A stretch of 64,000 bases of DNA from Euphorbia lathyris (GCF_963576675.1 NC_088916.1:4231001-4295000), one strand, 5' to 3'; shown: positions 33,960 to 46,633, numbered from the stretch's first letter. The notes: generated by a model not told the origin, from the letters alone. Numbers and translations are program-made.

Positions 33960-35503
33960 CTACAACGCATAGAAATAGAAAGAAGCGGGGTTTAGCTATT
34001 ATTTTTGTCATCTCCTAATTCTCTAGTCAGCAGATCTACAAAGCCAAATATTACCCTGACGGGGTTTTTTGGAATGCACGTTTGGGGCATTCACCTAGTT
34101 ATATATGGCGGAGTATCTGGAGCTCTCAGCTTTTGCTTCAAAGGGGTTATCACTGGAAATTTGGGGACAGTCAATCGATTAATGTCTTGCGGAATGATAA
34201 TGCAATGTTTATTACCTCTCTGATTGTTCCAGGCCTTGAGAATCTGCGGGTCAGTGATCTCCTTACCCCCTATTCCATTGATTGGGATGTAGAGTTATTG
34301 CATGAACTGTTCAATTTGGATGATGTAAGGGTTGTCTGTAAAACTGTTATTCGCATTCCAAACCGACCCGACAAAATCATTTGGAATGGTACTTTAGATG
34401 GATGGTATTCGGTAAAAAGCGCATACAGGTTGGCTAAGGAGAACTTTGAGGATAATAGTGACTTGTGGAAAGTTGGAGATTGACAATTTATCTAGAAAGC
34501 GACCATCCCTTTAAAGTGAGGTACTTCTGTTGGCGATTGGCACGAAATTGTCTCCCCACACGATTTAAATTGCATACAAAGGGTATTGATATCAGTGACT
34601 CTTGTGTCATATGTTCTGCGGATATAGAGGATCTATGGCATCTGTTTGTCCTATGCCTGAAGGTTCAAGAGCTATGGCGTGCTGCGAATCTGGCCCGGAT
34701 TGTTGATCAAGCTACTGTTACAGCTTTGAAATTCACATATTTATTTTTTAATATTTGCAGGAACAGCAGTCCAGTTAACAGGGAGAAGTTTATGATGTTG
34801 CTATGGGGATGGTGGCACACACGGAACTGTCATCTGTGCCAGCAGACAGTGGTTCGTACATCGGATGTAATCGCCTCCTGTCAACGATCACTCTGGATTG
34901 GCAGCCGGCACAGAAACGAAAACACATTTTGGCGGGTAGGAGATCTTTGCTGCTGACGGACAATCCCAGAACCCGCACCTCACTTTGGCACCCTCCAACA
35001 CAAGGATCCTTATCGTACTATACATACATTGGGCAATTCACTCACGTTGGCACGACGAGCTTCAGCGCTGCCCTCCGTGATGCAGAGGGGAATTTTATTT
35101 CAGCCAGAACAGTGACGAGTACTGGAGATATATCAACTCGTGAAGGCGAAACCTTCGCGTTGCTGTTAGCAATCCAATGGACGTCGGCACAGGGACTAAC
35201 TAACGTCACATTCGAGACTAATTCAAAGCTTACACGCGATGCGATTTACTCATTGGATACCGATCACTCGGAATTTGGCGATGTTATTCAAAGCTGCAAA
35301 TCGGCAATTGCAGTAAATAACGGCTTCTCCGTCCATTTTATTCACAGACAAGCAAATAGTCTGGCCCATGCTTTAGCTAGGTCGGCTCCTCAAAGTGCTT
35401 GTCTAGTTACTTATGATTTGTTTTCGGGTTCTTTACCGATTTCATTGTTAAACTATTGTCATTCTTTGATTCATTAATAAAGTTTGCTTTCAAAAAAAAA
35501 AAA
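33960..35503 (+). pseudogene. 5'-truncated LINE: zf-RVT and RNase H end with poly-A tail
   Basis: It reads GHSPSYIWRSIWSSQLLLQR, then a zf-RVT region (YSVKSAYRLAKE, YFCWRLARNCLPTR, CVICSADIEDLWHLF) and an RNase H domain (about 35030-35400; ALRDAEGNFISARTV, FIHRQANSLAHALAR). Frame changes occur near 34480 and 34950. An AATAAA-type signal is followed by a 12-A tail at 35492-35503. The 5' end near 33960 lacks RT and endonuclease, the usual outcome of incomplete reverse transcription. No target duplication was identified. Confidence 0.85.
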
Positions 35504-36415
35504 ACCTTAATATATTATTTGGTTTCTGAACTTGTTCAAAAAGCTTGATTGGTCCTTTGAATTTTTAAAAGTGTCTCGATAGCCCCCTGAACTTGCATAA
35601 AATGTTCAGTTAGCCCCATGAACTTGCTTAAAATGTAAAGATTGCAAAAAAAATTAAGTTAAAAATGTAAGATGTATTACACGTGTTTTAAAATATTATT
35701 ACATAATTTAAAAATATATTAAAATGAAGTTATTACTTACCCAACTATAAAACTTACATTCTGTACACTGATTTGTTTTTTTAAGACACATGCAATATAC
35801 ATTTCGAATTTAACTTTTTTTTTTGCCTAATGCTTCCACACCCACTTAACTTGTCCAAATTGGTCATTTTACCCTCTCAACTCATCGAATGTCCTATTTA
35901 CCTATTTAACTCCATAAAAGTGGTATTTCTCACCCCACAACTTATCCATTTAGCCCCCAACTCATAGAATGTCCTATTTACCCCATTAACTCAATAAAAG
36001 TGGTATTCCTCACCCCTTACAATCCGTTATCGATGCTTAAATTGATACCATTTTTTAAACATTAAACCTATATTGGTACTATTTTTGTAGGTGGAACCTA
36101 AATTGATACTTCTCCAAAAACCATAGGCTTATTTTGGTACCTTATCCCTACATATAATGTCTTTAACTTGTTTAATAAAATAAAAGTTGATATTAAAAAA
36201 ATATATTTTCAAACTCATTTGAATAAGTCCTATTAATTTTGCACTATAAAGTGGTAAGAAATACCATTTTTATAGAGTTAATGGCGTAAATAGGATTATA
36301 AGGGGTGAGAAATACCACTTTTATGGAGTTAAGAGGATAAATAACACATTCGATGAGTTGTGAAAGAGTAAAATGATTAATTTGAACAAGTTAAGGGGGC
36401 TGAAGTAGTATTAGC
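35504..36415. repeat. Foldback MITEs upstream of the PPR gene
   Basis: Part 35504-35824 is the left half of the 25670-26150 family; a matching right tip may be at 36525-36552 (AAATGATATATTAAGAC). Between them, 35825-36415 is a second foldback: GCCTAATGCTTCCACACCC against AGTAGTATTAGC, sharing ATAAAAGTGGTATTTCTCAC with its reverse complement. This suggests nesting. The element ends about 215 bp from the PPR start codon, so it may lie in the promoter. Confidence 0.65.
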
Positions 36416-36630
36416 TTTTTTTTTTTTTTCTAAGTGATTTATATATTGATTATCTTTGTTTGGGAGTTTGGAGGTTAATGGAGATGAGAGTTAAAATGTG
36501 GTAATGTTAAGCAACTTGAGCGAGTTAAAGGGGTCAAATGATATATTAAGACAAAAAAAAAAAACCAAAAAACAAATAGACGACTAGTAATTTGAAGGAG
36601 AGTGAAAGATCTGAAGTAGCTGTTGCTTCA

Positions 36631-38649
36631 ATGGCGGTTCGCAGGCTCGGTTCCAGTCTTGGACGGTAATTTCGCTTCTATATGCTCGTTCTCGTTTTTC
36701 TTGTGTGAATAGTTTCGATTTCTACATAATGATTGTGATATACGATTGCAGTTGTAGGCTTAATTTTGAGAGAAGCAGTCTCTTGATGTTCGCATCTTCA
36801 CTGGCTTCGCCGTTTAAAGATGTCGACGAATCGTCTTTGAAAAGTGTAAATACCACTCCCAGTCCCAACCTAAAAAATCAAATTCTAAGACTTAAACTTC
36901 CTGGAGAAAGTGCAATCTCCGTGCTTCAAAGTTGGTCCGACAATGGCTACAAGGTGACATTTGACCAGCTCAGATACATCTCCGCAATACTCATGAAATC
37001 CAAGCGCTATAAGCCCGCACTCGAGGTTCCTTCCTTTGTCCTTTTTTTACTCCTAATTCAGTATTGTTGAGCCGCCAAATTTACTGTTTCTGATTTGGGT
37101 AATTTTCTGTTGCTATGCAATTCCTGGAAGTTCATTTCATTGCTTTTATTTTCTTGCTCATTTTTCATATGGAGGAGAGCTTCGAGTCACACTTTATTTT
37201 TTTCCGTGAAATTGCACAATTTAATGGTTAAAAGAGAGCTTATATATGCATATTTATCCTTTAAATGTTGTGTATGGCTAATTCTTGAACTGGAAGTATT
37301 GTTCATGGTTTTGCTTTACTTTACTTTGAAATTGTACCTATTGTTTGTTATTTGACAAATATCTGATGATAAACATTTTGATGTCTTCTAAAATCTAATA
37401 ATTTTAGATTTTCACATGGATGGAAACTCGAAATAATTCCCGCATCTCTGCAGCAGATAAAGCAATGAGATTAGAATTAATCATTAAAGTGCATGGCATA
37501 AGAGAGGCTGAAGATTATTTCAAACTTATGGCTGATTCGGCGTCACGAAAAGAGGCCTTTCTTTCTCTTCTTCGCGGTTATGTAAAAGAAAGAGACACTG
37601 TGAAAGCTGAGGGTCTCATGATGAATCTAAATGACTCAGGGTTGCTTGTAAGCCCTCATCCGTTTAATGAGATGATGAAACTTTATATGTCCACATCACA
37701 GCATGAGAAAGTACCCTTTGTGATCCTACAAATGAAGCGCAATAAAATACCCTTAAATGTTCTCTCCTATAACCTTTGGATGAATTCGTGTTGTGAAATG
37801 TCTGAAGTGACCAAAGTAGAAATGGTTTATAAGGAAATGATGAATGATAAAAATGTTGAAGTTGGGTGGAGCACTTTGTGTACTTTGGGAAATGCTTATA
37901 CAAAGGCAGGCATGGTTGAAAAAGCTCTTTGGGCCCTTACAATGGCTGAGAAGAAGCTTTCCACTAACAGTCGTCTTGGTTATTTTTTCCTTATTACACA
38001 ATATTGCTCATTAAGGAATAAGGAAGGAGTTCAGAGGCTTTGGGAATCTAGTAAAGGAGTTGGTGGAAGAATCACATGTGCCAACTATATATGTATACTC
38101 TCATGCTTTGTTAAGGTGAATAACCTTGTAGAAGCTGAGAGAGCGTTTATGGATTGGGAGTCTAATTGTCGGAATTATGACACTAGAGTATCCAATGTCC
38201 TTCTTGGTGCATATGTGCGGAAGGGACTGATAAACAGAGCTGAGTCGTTACATGTCCGCACATTGGAGAGGGGTGGACGCCCGAATTTTAAGACATGGGA
38301 GATCCTTTTGGAGGGTTGGGTGAAGAGTCAAAAAATGGATAAAGCCATCACTGCCATGAACCGGGCATTTTGTTTGCTGATGCGTTGTGATTGGAGACCA
38401 TCACCTGGTAATTTGATAGCTATTGCAGAGCACCTGGAGAAGAAGGGGAGTTTTGAAGAGGCAAATCGGTACATTCGGGTTGTACATCATTTTGGTCTTG
38501 CAAGCTTACGGTTATATAAAATATTTCTAAGAATGCACCTCAGTGCTGGGAAAACCGCTTTTGACATCCTTGAAATGATGGGAAAGGATAAAATTGGGAT
38601 GGATGATGAGACTTTTGCCCTTGTTGAAGCCTTGAAGTCATATGCATAA
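36631..38649 (+). CDS. P-class pentatricopeptide repeat protein, probably mitochondrial (516 aa, three exons)
   Basis: Proposed exons: 36631-36665, 36752-37025 and 37408-38649; borders CG/GTAATT..GCAG/T, GAG/GTTCCT..TTTTAG/ATT keep the frame and give 1,551 nt. The N-terminus (MAVRRLGSSLGR and an Arg/Ser-rich stretch) looks like a mitochondrial presequence. The body is a run of degenerate PPR helices, for example LSYNLWMNSCCEMSEVTKVE, VSNVLLGAYVRKGLINRAE and TWEILLEGWVKSQKMDKAI. The join giving ALEIFTWMETR matches the usual ALEIYEWM-like motif of the At2g20710/At4g02820 group. PPR proteins bind organellar RNA; the target is unknown. No editing-type E/DYW extension follows. It is the only single-copy-looking gene in the spacer, and it is flanked by MITEs on its 5' side. 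Confidence 0.88.
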
Positions 38650-39517
38650 TCAACTAGTGTCTTTTTCATTGCAGTGATGGTATACTACCAATTTTTTTTT
38701 TTATCATTGCAGTGAATTCCACCAGAGACTAGTGGACAGAAATTAGTAACATGCCTAATTCTTGTTTTGGGGATGAATATCTTTAGCAACGAAGACTTGG
38801 TGGCAGAAAATGAAAGAACAGGGAACTCCTACTGTCTCGTCATTGTTTTGCAAAAATAAAAATAAAAAAGAAGAGTCTACCAGTGTTTGCAGATGCTGGC
38901 AGATGGAAGTGTTGATTATGGAGATTGCTTGCCGGCACCTCAAAGCATTCTAAATTCAGAAGAAGTGCTAAAACCACTGCTTTTGTAAGTTTATTATGTG
39001 TTAGTAATTTGTGGAGCATTTTGTGATTTTTAAGAAAAGCGTGAAGCAAAAGAATGTCTCTTCTCTCATTCACAATTGCCTTTTATGTATCAGCACAGTA
39101 ATTCAGTTCCCACTAATGTCCAAAAGAATTGCTTCCCCTCCTTTGAAATGACCTTCCAGAATACTGAGATCTCTTTAGCTTCTTTTGCACCGGTCTCCCT
39201 TGTTGCGGCTTCCACGTCAGCACATCACTAGTCAATTTTCACCGCTGATTGAAACAACATGTGACTATCACCTAAGTGACCAAAATGACACGTTGCTTCC
39301 ACCTAGCTAACATGTGTTGTTTCGGTCAGCTAGATGACAGACACGTGTCATCTAGGTGGCAGTCACATGTTGTTTTGATCAACAGTAAAAGTTGACTACA
39401 GTCATGTCACTTTTCCAGTAGCTTTTTGATTTTGAAGTCGCCCGAGTGACTTAGTTGAGACAAAATCAAAATTGAATGATTTTATTAAGACAAATTAAAG
39501 TTGAATGACTATTTTGA
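38650..39517. other. PPR 3' flank and repeat-derived DNA
   Basis: 38650-39110 probably includes the PPR 3' UTR; no second gene is visible. 39130-39510 holds inverted GTGACA/ACATGTTGTTT-type motifs (AACAACATGTGACTATCACC against GGCAGTCACATGTTGTTTTG), a foldback repeat that joins directly to the truncated UPF0426 copy. Confidence 0.5.
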
Positions 39518-40597
39518 TCGCTTACCGCGATTCTCGTCTCCATTATCTAGTCTGAATCGCAGCGATTTTGGAGGGGTATTGGGTTGGGTTGGTCCTACTT
39601 TTCAAGTTAGAGCTACGTGCTCCTTCTACTCCATCGATCAACCCATCCTCAAAGAAGCTCTTAAGGTTAGTCCCAAATCTTTTTTTGTGCTATTTTTGAT
39701 TCTCGGCTGTTGATTTGTAATTTGAATTGTCCGAATTTGATTTGATTTTGTTTTAGGATTTAGGTGATTTCTTTATAATTGCTTTTACTTGTCTATTTAG
39801 TGCAGAATTTATATGTTGATTGCTTTGAAATTTTAAACTCGCAGAAGAAAATGATAAAAGAGTCGAAAGCTGCTTTCAATGTCTAAAGTGTGTTTCTTTT
39901 GGATAGTAGCAGTATTTTGAAATAGACTATGATGCATAATGTAGCTAGATCTGTAACCGAGACGAACAGAGCTTTAGCCTGTTCAGGCTCGGCTCATGAG
40001 CTCGAGCTTAACATCCTGTTAACGAGTCTGTTCACGAGCTTTGCTCACGAGTAGCTCATTAATTCAGTTCATGGGCACGAGGTCAAGGTGGATGGAAATC
40101 CAAAGCCGTTTTTTCGTTAAGAAAATTGTTCATTACTTGTATTGATTTGGATTAGCACCCATTGTCGCCGGAACACTCCGTGGAAGCTGTGTACATAGCT
40201 GTTATTTTTTTTTTTTTGTAAAAGCACCCAAAAAAAAATATCAATTATACATATCACCATAGAGCCCTCAGGAACCACTATCAGTGAATACTAGATCCGT
40301 CACTGTTTCGTTGATCATAAATACTATTCATGTAACTTAGTTACATAGTTTGTATTAGTGATAATGTTTGAACATCGTTAGCGATTAGTGATACTGTTTG
40401 ATTATCGTTTCTTCTATAAGCCAGTCGCGTTCATGGGAGGGATGTTTGCGGGGCTGTTACGGCTTGATTTGGAAGAAGAACCATTTAAAGAATGGGTAAC
40501 AAAAACTTTAGAAGCCTCTGGTGTTACAGTAGAAAATGCAGATGGTGGTGAAGGATTGAACCCAGAAGAAGTTCCACAGCAGATAGAGATAGAATGA
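39518..40597 (+). pseudogene. 5'-truncated UPF0426 copy with introns
   Basis: Homologous to 22677-25545 of the complete gene, including intron sequence and 3' flank (to about 40702), so it arose by DNA duplication, not retroposition. Homology starts abruptly inside exon 2; exon 1 with the start codon and the first acceptor are absent. Exon 2 (to 39665) has an in-frame 15-base loss (GVLGWVGPTF instead of GVLGFGIRNRAGPSF). The last exon (40421-40597) has lost GG at its acceptor, but AAG/CCA can still splice in frame with loss of one Glu. It has no start of its own, so it is probably a pseudogene unless an upstream in-frame codon is used. Confidence 0.85.
39945..40090. repeat. hAT-MITE-like fragment in the truncated UPF0426 intron
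   Basis: Strings such as CATGAGCTCGAGCTTAAC and GTTCACGAGCTTTGCTCACG match the family seen complete at 57531-58061. The left part may begin TCTGTAACCGAGACG. Boundaries are uncertain. Confidence 0.5.
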
Positions 40598-40702
40598 CTT
40601 AACTTAATCTCTTTTGGTAATATTTGTTGTATGTATTTATAGCAATAATATAAGCATTAATTGCAATTATGAGCTGTGGTTTCATTTTTATCTGTGTTTT
40701 TG

Positions 40703-41500
40703 TTCTATTAAAATTGTGAACCAGGTTTGACAGAGAGGGAACTTGAGCTTTTGATTGTGCACATTAAAACCGAACACTACAAACCAAGTTTTAAATAAAA
40801 TTTAAATATATAATAATTTATAAAAATATGTGATAAATAAAATTCAAATGTGTAATAATTTACTTGGAGAATACACTTGTTTTGTTACTTATTTTGTAAT
40901 TTCCGGTCATTATACATGATTGGTCCAGTGGGGATACACCTCTGTTTTTTTTTTCCGTATATATACATGTTATCATTTAAGTGGTTCAGAACCAGTTTTT
41001 CTGCATCAATGTAAAACATTTCAAAAATTAAGCTAGATTTGCACTATAAAACTAAGATTATATCATTTTGAACAAACTTAGAGAAATTTACTACCTATCA
41101 TATATTAATTAAGTTGAATTTTTTAATTAGACAGAAACTAAATGAGCTAATTAACTATAATGGCCTTAATTTGTTGGAAATTGAAAGACCAAAACCATCC
41201 ACAGTAGAATAGAATGGGTTCAGGGCCAGGGACTAAAACCATCAATAGTAGAATATTTGTGCACGCACGCTTAAAAGCTCAATTTTGCGACTAATGTTTA
41301 TCCACGGTAGTTCCGTCTAAATTAGGAGTGACAATTTCTAACACGAAAACACGATTTACATAAACAATCTGACCGACACTACACGATTTACAAGAAAATC
41401 ATTTTTTTAGTATTTATAACATATAAAAATAGAATATATATATATATATGAGATAACACAATTTTGAGATGAAATTAACACCTCTAGTCTAAATAATGTT
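40703..41500. other. Intergenic, AT-rich, no gene
   Basis: It lies between the end of UPF0426 homology and the start of the right duplication arm. It contains a short (TA)n run at about 41436-41450. No protein similarity or clear repeat was recognised. Confidence 0.5.
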
Positions 41501-41623
41501 TGTTAGTCAATTTTATTCCCAAAAACGTTAGGGGCGAATATGGATTTTATCCCAATATTATTTAATCTGCTAAAATACCTAACTCGAAATGAGAAGTGGA
41601 ACTGGAGAAAAAAGATTGAGGAA

Positions 41624-41965
41624 ATGGGTTCTCGAGGAGTAAGCATGTTGATGTCAAGGGCACAGAGAATGAAAACGAAATTGCAATCGGCATTAGAAGC
41701 AACTTCAATTGAGATCAACGACGTCTCTCACCAACACGCCGGGCATGCTGCTTTTAAAGGCGATAATGCTGAGACTCATTTCAATTTGAAGATTGTTTCT
41801 CCCAAATTCGATCGCAAAACCCTTGTCAATCGTCATCGCATGGTCTATGATGCACTCTCCGATGAGCTACAATCTGGATTGCATGCTCTCTCCATTGTAG
41901 CCAAGACTCCTCTTGAAGACCAAGCTGCTGCTACTTCTCCTTCTGCTGCTCCTTCTCATTCATAA
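41624..41965 (+). CDS. BolA-like protein (113 aa), right copy
   Basis: Same length and layout as the minus-strand copy at 12690-13031: HAGHAAFKG, ETHFNLKIVS, LVNRHRMVYDAL and GLHALSI are all kept. Differences are mainly in the tail (LEDQAAATSPSA) and a few N-terminal residues. An upstream in-frame ATG at 41540 would add 28 residues, but the corresponding stretch in the other copy contains a stop, so the start at 41624 (MGSRGVSM) is preferred. The expected role is a partner of CGFS glutaredoxins in iron-sulfur handling, from family knowledge. Two intact copies in one window imply recent duplication with both retained so far. Subcellular location is not evident. Confidence 0.9.
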   Translation: MGSRGVSMLMSRAQRMKTKLQSALEATSIEINDVSHQHAGHAAFKGDNAETHFNLKIVSPKFDRKTLVNRHRMVYDALSDELQSGLHALSIVAKTPLEDQAAATSPSAAPSHS

Positions 41966-44458
41966 TCATCGCTCCTCCTGCTATTGAGAGTTCAGTGGTT
42001 AGCTCACTTTCCTTTTCTACTTGTTTTGTACTCCTATTCTTGGCATAAAGTATAAAGATCTCCCAGTTTTGATTTTACAATAGCATTGTTGTCAAAATAT
42101 TAGAAATCTGGTTATAAGATTAACCCCTCTTCGTTTGCTAACTAATTTGACAAAAAAACAGGAAGTTTAGAGATCAAAATATGCCTATTCACTCCTTTTT
42201 CCCCTTTTTAATATATATGAAATTCCTTATGTTATTTTCATGATTGTGCTCTGTGTTTGATTGCTTTCTTTTGTTTTAAATAATCATTCAATTACAGTTA
42301 TAACTTTAGTGGGCGTCCTGAGCAAACTTTCTTACTGGAGTTGATGAATTTAGTTGTCCCAATGGAAAAAATTGTATGTGGGTAAAATGTTAGAAAGGGC
42401 GTTAAATCAAAATCCATTTGTCTATTGCCATATTGTTCAAACTTTCTGAAAATTACTGAATATATTTTTGCCAGAAGAAAAAAAGTCGTTGGGGGGTAAA
42501 TGCCCTAAGTTTTATGTAACTGAGGCCTATATTTTGTGGCTTTTTAGGAGGGCTGGATTTATAAGGACTCTCTATCATGGAAAAGCTTGTTTGAGAGATG
42601 TTTGTTAGAGGACAGATGCAATTATACTTGTGATGAAAGGAGTGTTTTGAATGCTTGAGGTGTTTGAATAAATTCAGTTTCCTTCATGTGCCATTTGTTT
42701 ATGATGTGTTTGAAGACTATGCTAGTTATGAAAGGAGCGTTTTGAATGCTTGAGGTTTTTCTATGCTGTAATTCTAGAGTGAGTTGACTATATATAGCTT
42801 TTGTTTGCATCATTAGAAGGCTATTTCATGATTTAATATTTGGACCTTTCAGGTCATGGTGTAGTAATCTTACAATTACAGCAATTTCTCATGTGTAATT
42901 GACATCATCATCTGCCATTAACAACAAGTGCACTAGCTGTGTACATTGATTTATTATTTGTCTTGATATCCCTATCATGGCTTTTATTTTTTATTTTTTC
43001 TTTTAGATGTCTATATGATTAAGTAATTTAGTATTTCTTATTCTTAAGTGGGAGTCATAGACGGATAATCTATTTCATTATAAAGAACTCATTTTGAGTT
43101 TTCATATTACTATGTCTTCATATACTTTGTGGAAAATGGGCTAGTCTTAGGGTCTTTTTCTTAGGCCTAGATTTCTGTAACCCGAATAACGAAAAAAGAG
43201 ATGTGAGCTTGAAACCTTTGATCTCTTGATATGTCAAGCTTTGACCCTTCTACCTAATTATAGTACTTACTTTGAGGATTCTATATAGAAACCTACACTT
43301 CCTCCATCTAAAAGCTGCTTCCTTGCTCCGTAGACCCTGAGCTTAGCTAGGTCCTTCCTTCAATCTCTCTATACTCTAAGTATTAGTTGCAAAATACTCC
43401 AACTCTTTCATCTTGACAATAACTACTATGAAACCTTCACTGAAGCTAAATTCAAAATCATAGTTTCAGTTTCGTGTAGATAGAATCTTCTTTCTTGCAT
43501 CTGTCTCTAGTATAAAGTTTTCAAGCATTTGCGTTATGATGCAATTTTTTCCTTCTTAACATGGTTTTTTGATAAAAGCAGTCCCTGAATGTCCATGAAG
43601 CTTTTCGATGAGAATAAATGGCCAACTGCACATAATTGGGTTAAAATCATGGACTTGATTGCTTGGAGAACACGTTCCCATCATGTCTTGGTCAATTTAA
43701 AAATGGGAGTTTTTTTCATGAGATTTCCTACATCTTAGATTATTTTTATCAGGATTAAAGCATCTCAAGTTCTCTGAAATTTGCTATATTTACACATCGA
43801 GTCCTTGATCTTTTGTTTTGACACATTGAACCATTGTGCTTTATAAAATTATACATAGAGCCCTTAATCTTTTATTTTTACCATAAAAAAACCAATTGAA
43901 CCAAAAGTTTAAGCTAATAGTTAAGGTCCAATGATAGCTTTTATTATAATCTCGGACACACCCTCTCACGTGAATGCTCTCGAGCTTGAAACGTCTACAA
44001 TACAGACCCAACTTACTATGTGTTGATATTCTTTTTAATAAATGAGAGTTTTCAGGATTTGAACTCTCGATCACTTGGTAGGTTTTGATATCATGTCAAG
44101 GAACCATTGATACCTTAATTAAAGGACTCAATTAGATTTTCTAAAGGATTTAATTTATAGACTTATAACTGATCAGTGGATCAATGTATAATAATAAAAG
44201 ATGGGGATCTCAATATATTTATATAAGTTTCTAAATGATCAATGATTCAATATGTCCAAACAAGCTAAAACATATTAAAGATTAAGAACCTGAAGATGCT
44301 TTGTTCCTTTTTTATAAATAAAGTCATTGAACTTTTATTTTTATTTTAATAAAATCATTCCCTTCATTTCAGACAAAAGAATCACTAGAATAGTGACGTG
44401 ACAGTCACATTGAAAATGACTCACTCTTATGTATGCCATGACAACCATATGACAACAA

Positions 44459-44644
44459 CAACAACAACAAAGCCTTAGTCCCGAAATGATTCGGGGTCGG
44501 CTAACATGAACCATATATTGTGGTTCATGTCAGAAGATGTGGCTAAGTTTTACGCTGGCCGCCACAAACCTACCGCAACCCTCCTCCTTTGTCCGGGCTT
44601 GGGACCGGCTGTAAATGCCACCAAGTGACCCTCACAGGCGGAGG
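44459..44644 (-). mobile_element. Au-type SINE
   Basis: On the minus strand it reads CTCCGCCTGTGAGGGTCACT at the left, then GGTCCCAAGCCCGGAC, and ends GGGACTAAGGCTTTGTTGTTG with a (TTG)n tail, which are Au SINE hallmarks as I recall them. A direct repeat of about 19-20 bp (GACAACCATATGACAACA) flanks it, from 44439 and from 44645. The usual 5' tRNA-like part is short or absent, so it may be 5' truncated. Confidence 0.8.
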
Positions 44645-45614
44645 TGACAACCATATGACAACAAAAAGTAAAAATTATATTTTTTTATTTACTTAATTCA
44701 ACAACATGAAACTGTCATGTGACAGATAAAAAGCATATTTCTTTTTGCTGTCACATAGCATACATGTTGCCATGTGGTTGTCATATTATAAGTAATAGTT
44801 AGTTCTTTTCAACGTGGGTGTCGTATCACTATTTCAATGATTTTTTATGTCTGAATTGGTTGGGAGGACTTTAATGAAAAATAAAAAGAAAAGTTCAACG
44901 ACTTTATTGAAACCAAATGAACTTCATTGACCGTTTTGAAACTGACTGTAAACTTAGTGGCCATAAGTGCAAGTTACCATTCTTAAAGCTATTGAAGGTT
45001 CGGTCACTCTGCTGAGCTGAGATTCGGTGCTTACTTTGGATCCAGGTATCTCACCTGAGGGTCAAAAGCATCCGAGGTTAATAATATATGGGGTATGTGT
45101 ATCAACAGTTACTAAAGTCCTTTTTGTGACAATAAAGTCATTAAAGTTTTTTTTCCGTATTAATAAAGTCACTGTGGCATGATGCAATGGAACTCCAACC
45201 AAAAAGCTAATGCGGCGACTGGTGGGTCAACCTAAAGTCAACTTTGCTATGTTAACGACATGTCAAATCTTGCTCATAATTTAGCCACGTGACAATCATG
45301 TGTCATCCACGTGTTTGAGACGTGACAAATTATTAAATTAAAAAAAATATGGGTCAAATATATTCAAAAGCACTAAAGGTCAGTATTTTATGCCTTGACG
45401 GTCACTAAAGTATGTAAAACTTCAAATTAAGAATTTATATAAAAAAAAGTTATTAGGTATTTATTTAATTAAATTTTAAAAATCTTAATCTTTTATTAAA
45501 GAAAGTGGGAGAAAGAAACAAAGAAGAAAAAGGAAAAGGGCCCATATAATAATGGAAAGAATTACTTTCAGAAAAGTAAAGTAAAAAGTGTCTCTTTGTA
45601 AGTTGAGACATTCT

Positions 45615-45905
45615 ATCCTTTATCTGCTACTCTTCAATTATTGTTTCTCACTCTCACTCAGACTCTCACTCTTCAATTATCGCTTCCTCTCTCAGACTCC
45701 CACCCTCAGTAAGTTATTCAATTCAATATCATATTTTTCAACTTAATTATTATATTCCTTTATCTGCTACTCTTCAATTATTGTTTCTCACTCAGACTCG
45801 TATAGCTACCTCTCTCAGACTCTCACTCTCACTCTCAGTAAGTTATTCACTTCAATTATCATATTTTTCACCTTAATTATTATATTCCTTTATCTATTAA
45901 TCAGC
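45615..45905. repeat. CT-rich minisatellite (right-arm counterpart of 10297-10600)
   Basis: Units of CTCTTCAATTATTGTTTCTC and CACTCTCAGTAAGTTATTCA alternate with CCTTTATCTGCTACTC. The order of units differs from the left arm, so the array has rearranged since duplication. Confidence 0.7.
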
Positions 45906-46405
45906 TTCACTTTCATCAATTCATACACAGTTTGATTGTTCTTCACCGGTCTCCTCTTCTCATCGATTGGATCAACTTTGATTGGACAGTGAGTTTTTTC
46001 TTTCTCTTTTTCTGATTTTCTTTTGATGTGGTTCAGATCTTAAACTAATATTAAATATTATTATAAATCTTGATAATTCTTTTCTTTCCTCCATAAAATT
46101 TGTTGGAGATAAATAGTTGACATTTAAAATGTTATATAGATCCTAATTTTATATTTTTTGAAATATTTTTCATATATATATTTTTTTTATAATTAAACAA
46201 GTTCTATAACTCTAAAGTAGAGTTCTACAATTATATAAAAGTTTAAGTAATTAATTAATATACATTAGAGAGGTCAAGATTATGTCTAGAAGAAAAGAAA
46301 AAAATAAACATAAAATAAATAAATAAATGTTTTACCATTATAAAATAGGTAAAGTGTAATTTTGTCGTTTTAAATTTTATTTAGTCAAATTTAACTATTG
46401 ACCCT

Positions 46406-46621
46406 TGTAATTAATATAGTGCATGCCTATGGCTGCTTAGGGTGCTATTTGTCAATGTAATTAATACAAAGTGTGCTCAAGGCTGCTGTAGGGTAGAAAT
46501 GTTTAGGCTACTTGTGGGGTAAGGATAGTTGACTGTCTGTAAGATAACTAGCTAGTTGTGTATATAAATATATGTCATGTGATACAGAAGAAATTGAGAT
46601 ATAAGATTACAGAAGTTTACA
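46406..46621 (+). repeat. 5' LTR of the copia element
   Basis: TG...CA ends, 216 bp, with a TATA-like TATATAAATATATG near 46560. It differs from the 3' LTR at two positions by eye (GCTTAGGGT versus GCTTAAGGT; TTGTGTATA versus TTGTGAATA). Confidence 0.93.
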
Positions 46622-46633
46622 TGGTATCAGAGC
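46622..46633 (+). other. Primer binding site (initiator tRNA-Met)
   Basis: TGGTATCAGAGC immediately follows the LTR end, matching the complement of the 3' end of plant initiator tRNA-Met. Confidence 0.92.

Larger units (their letters stand above)
41966..46400. other. Intergenic part of the right arm between BolA and the copia element
   Basis: No gene is seen. 42530-43121 is the BolA 3' flank (also near 11880 and 63170). 43780-44110 contains MITE-like inverted phrases (CATCGAGTCCTTGATCTTTT and others). 44310-44950 looks like a foldback element carrying an Au SINE. 45010-45400 matches 10880-11240 inverted. 45615-45905 is the GA-rich minisatellite. Confidence 0.6.
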
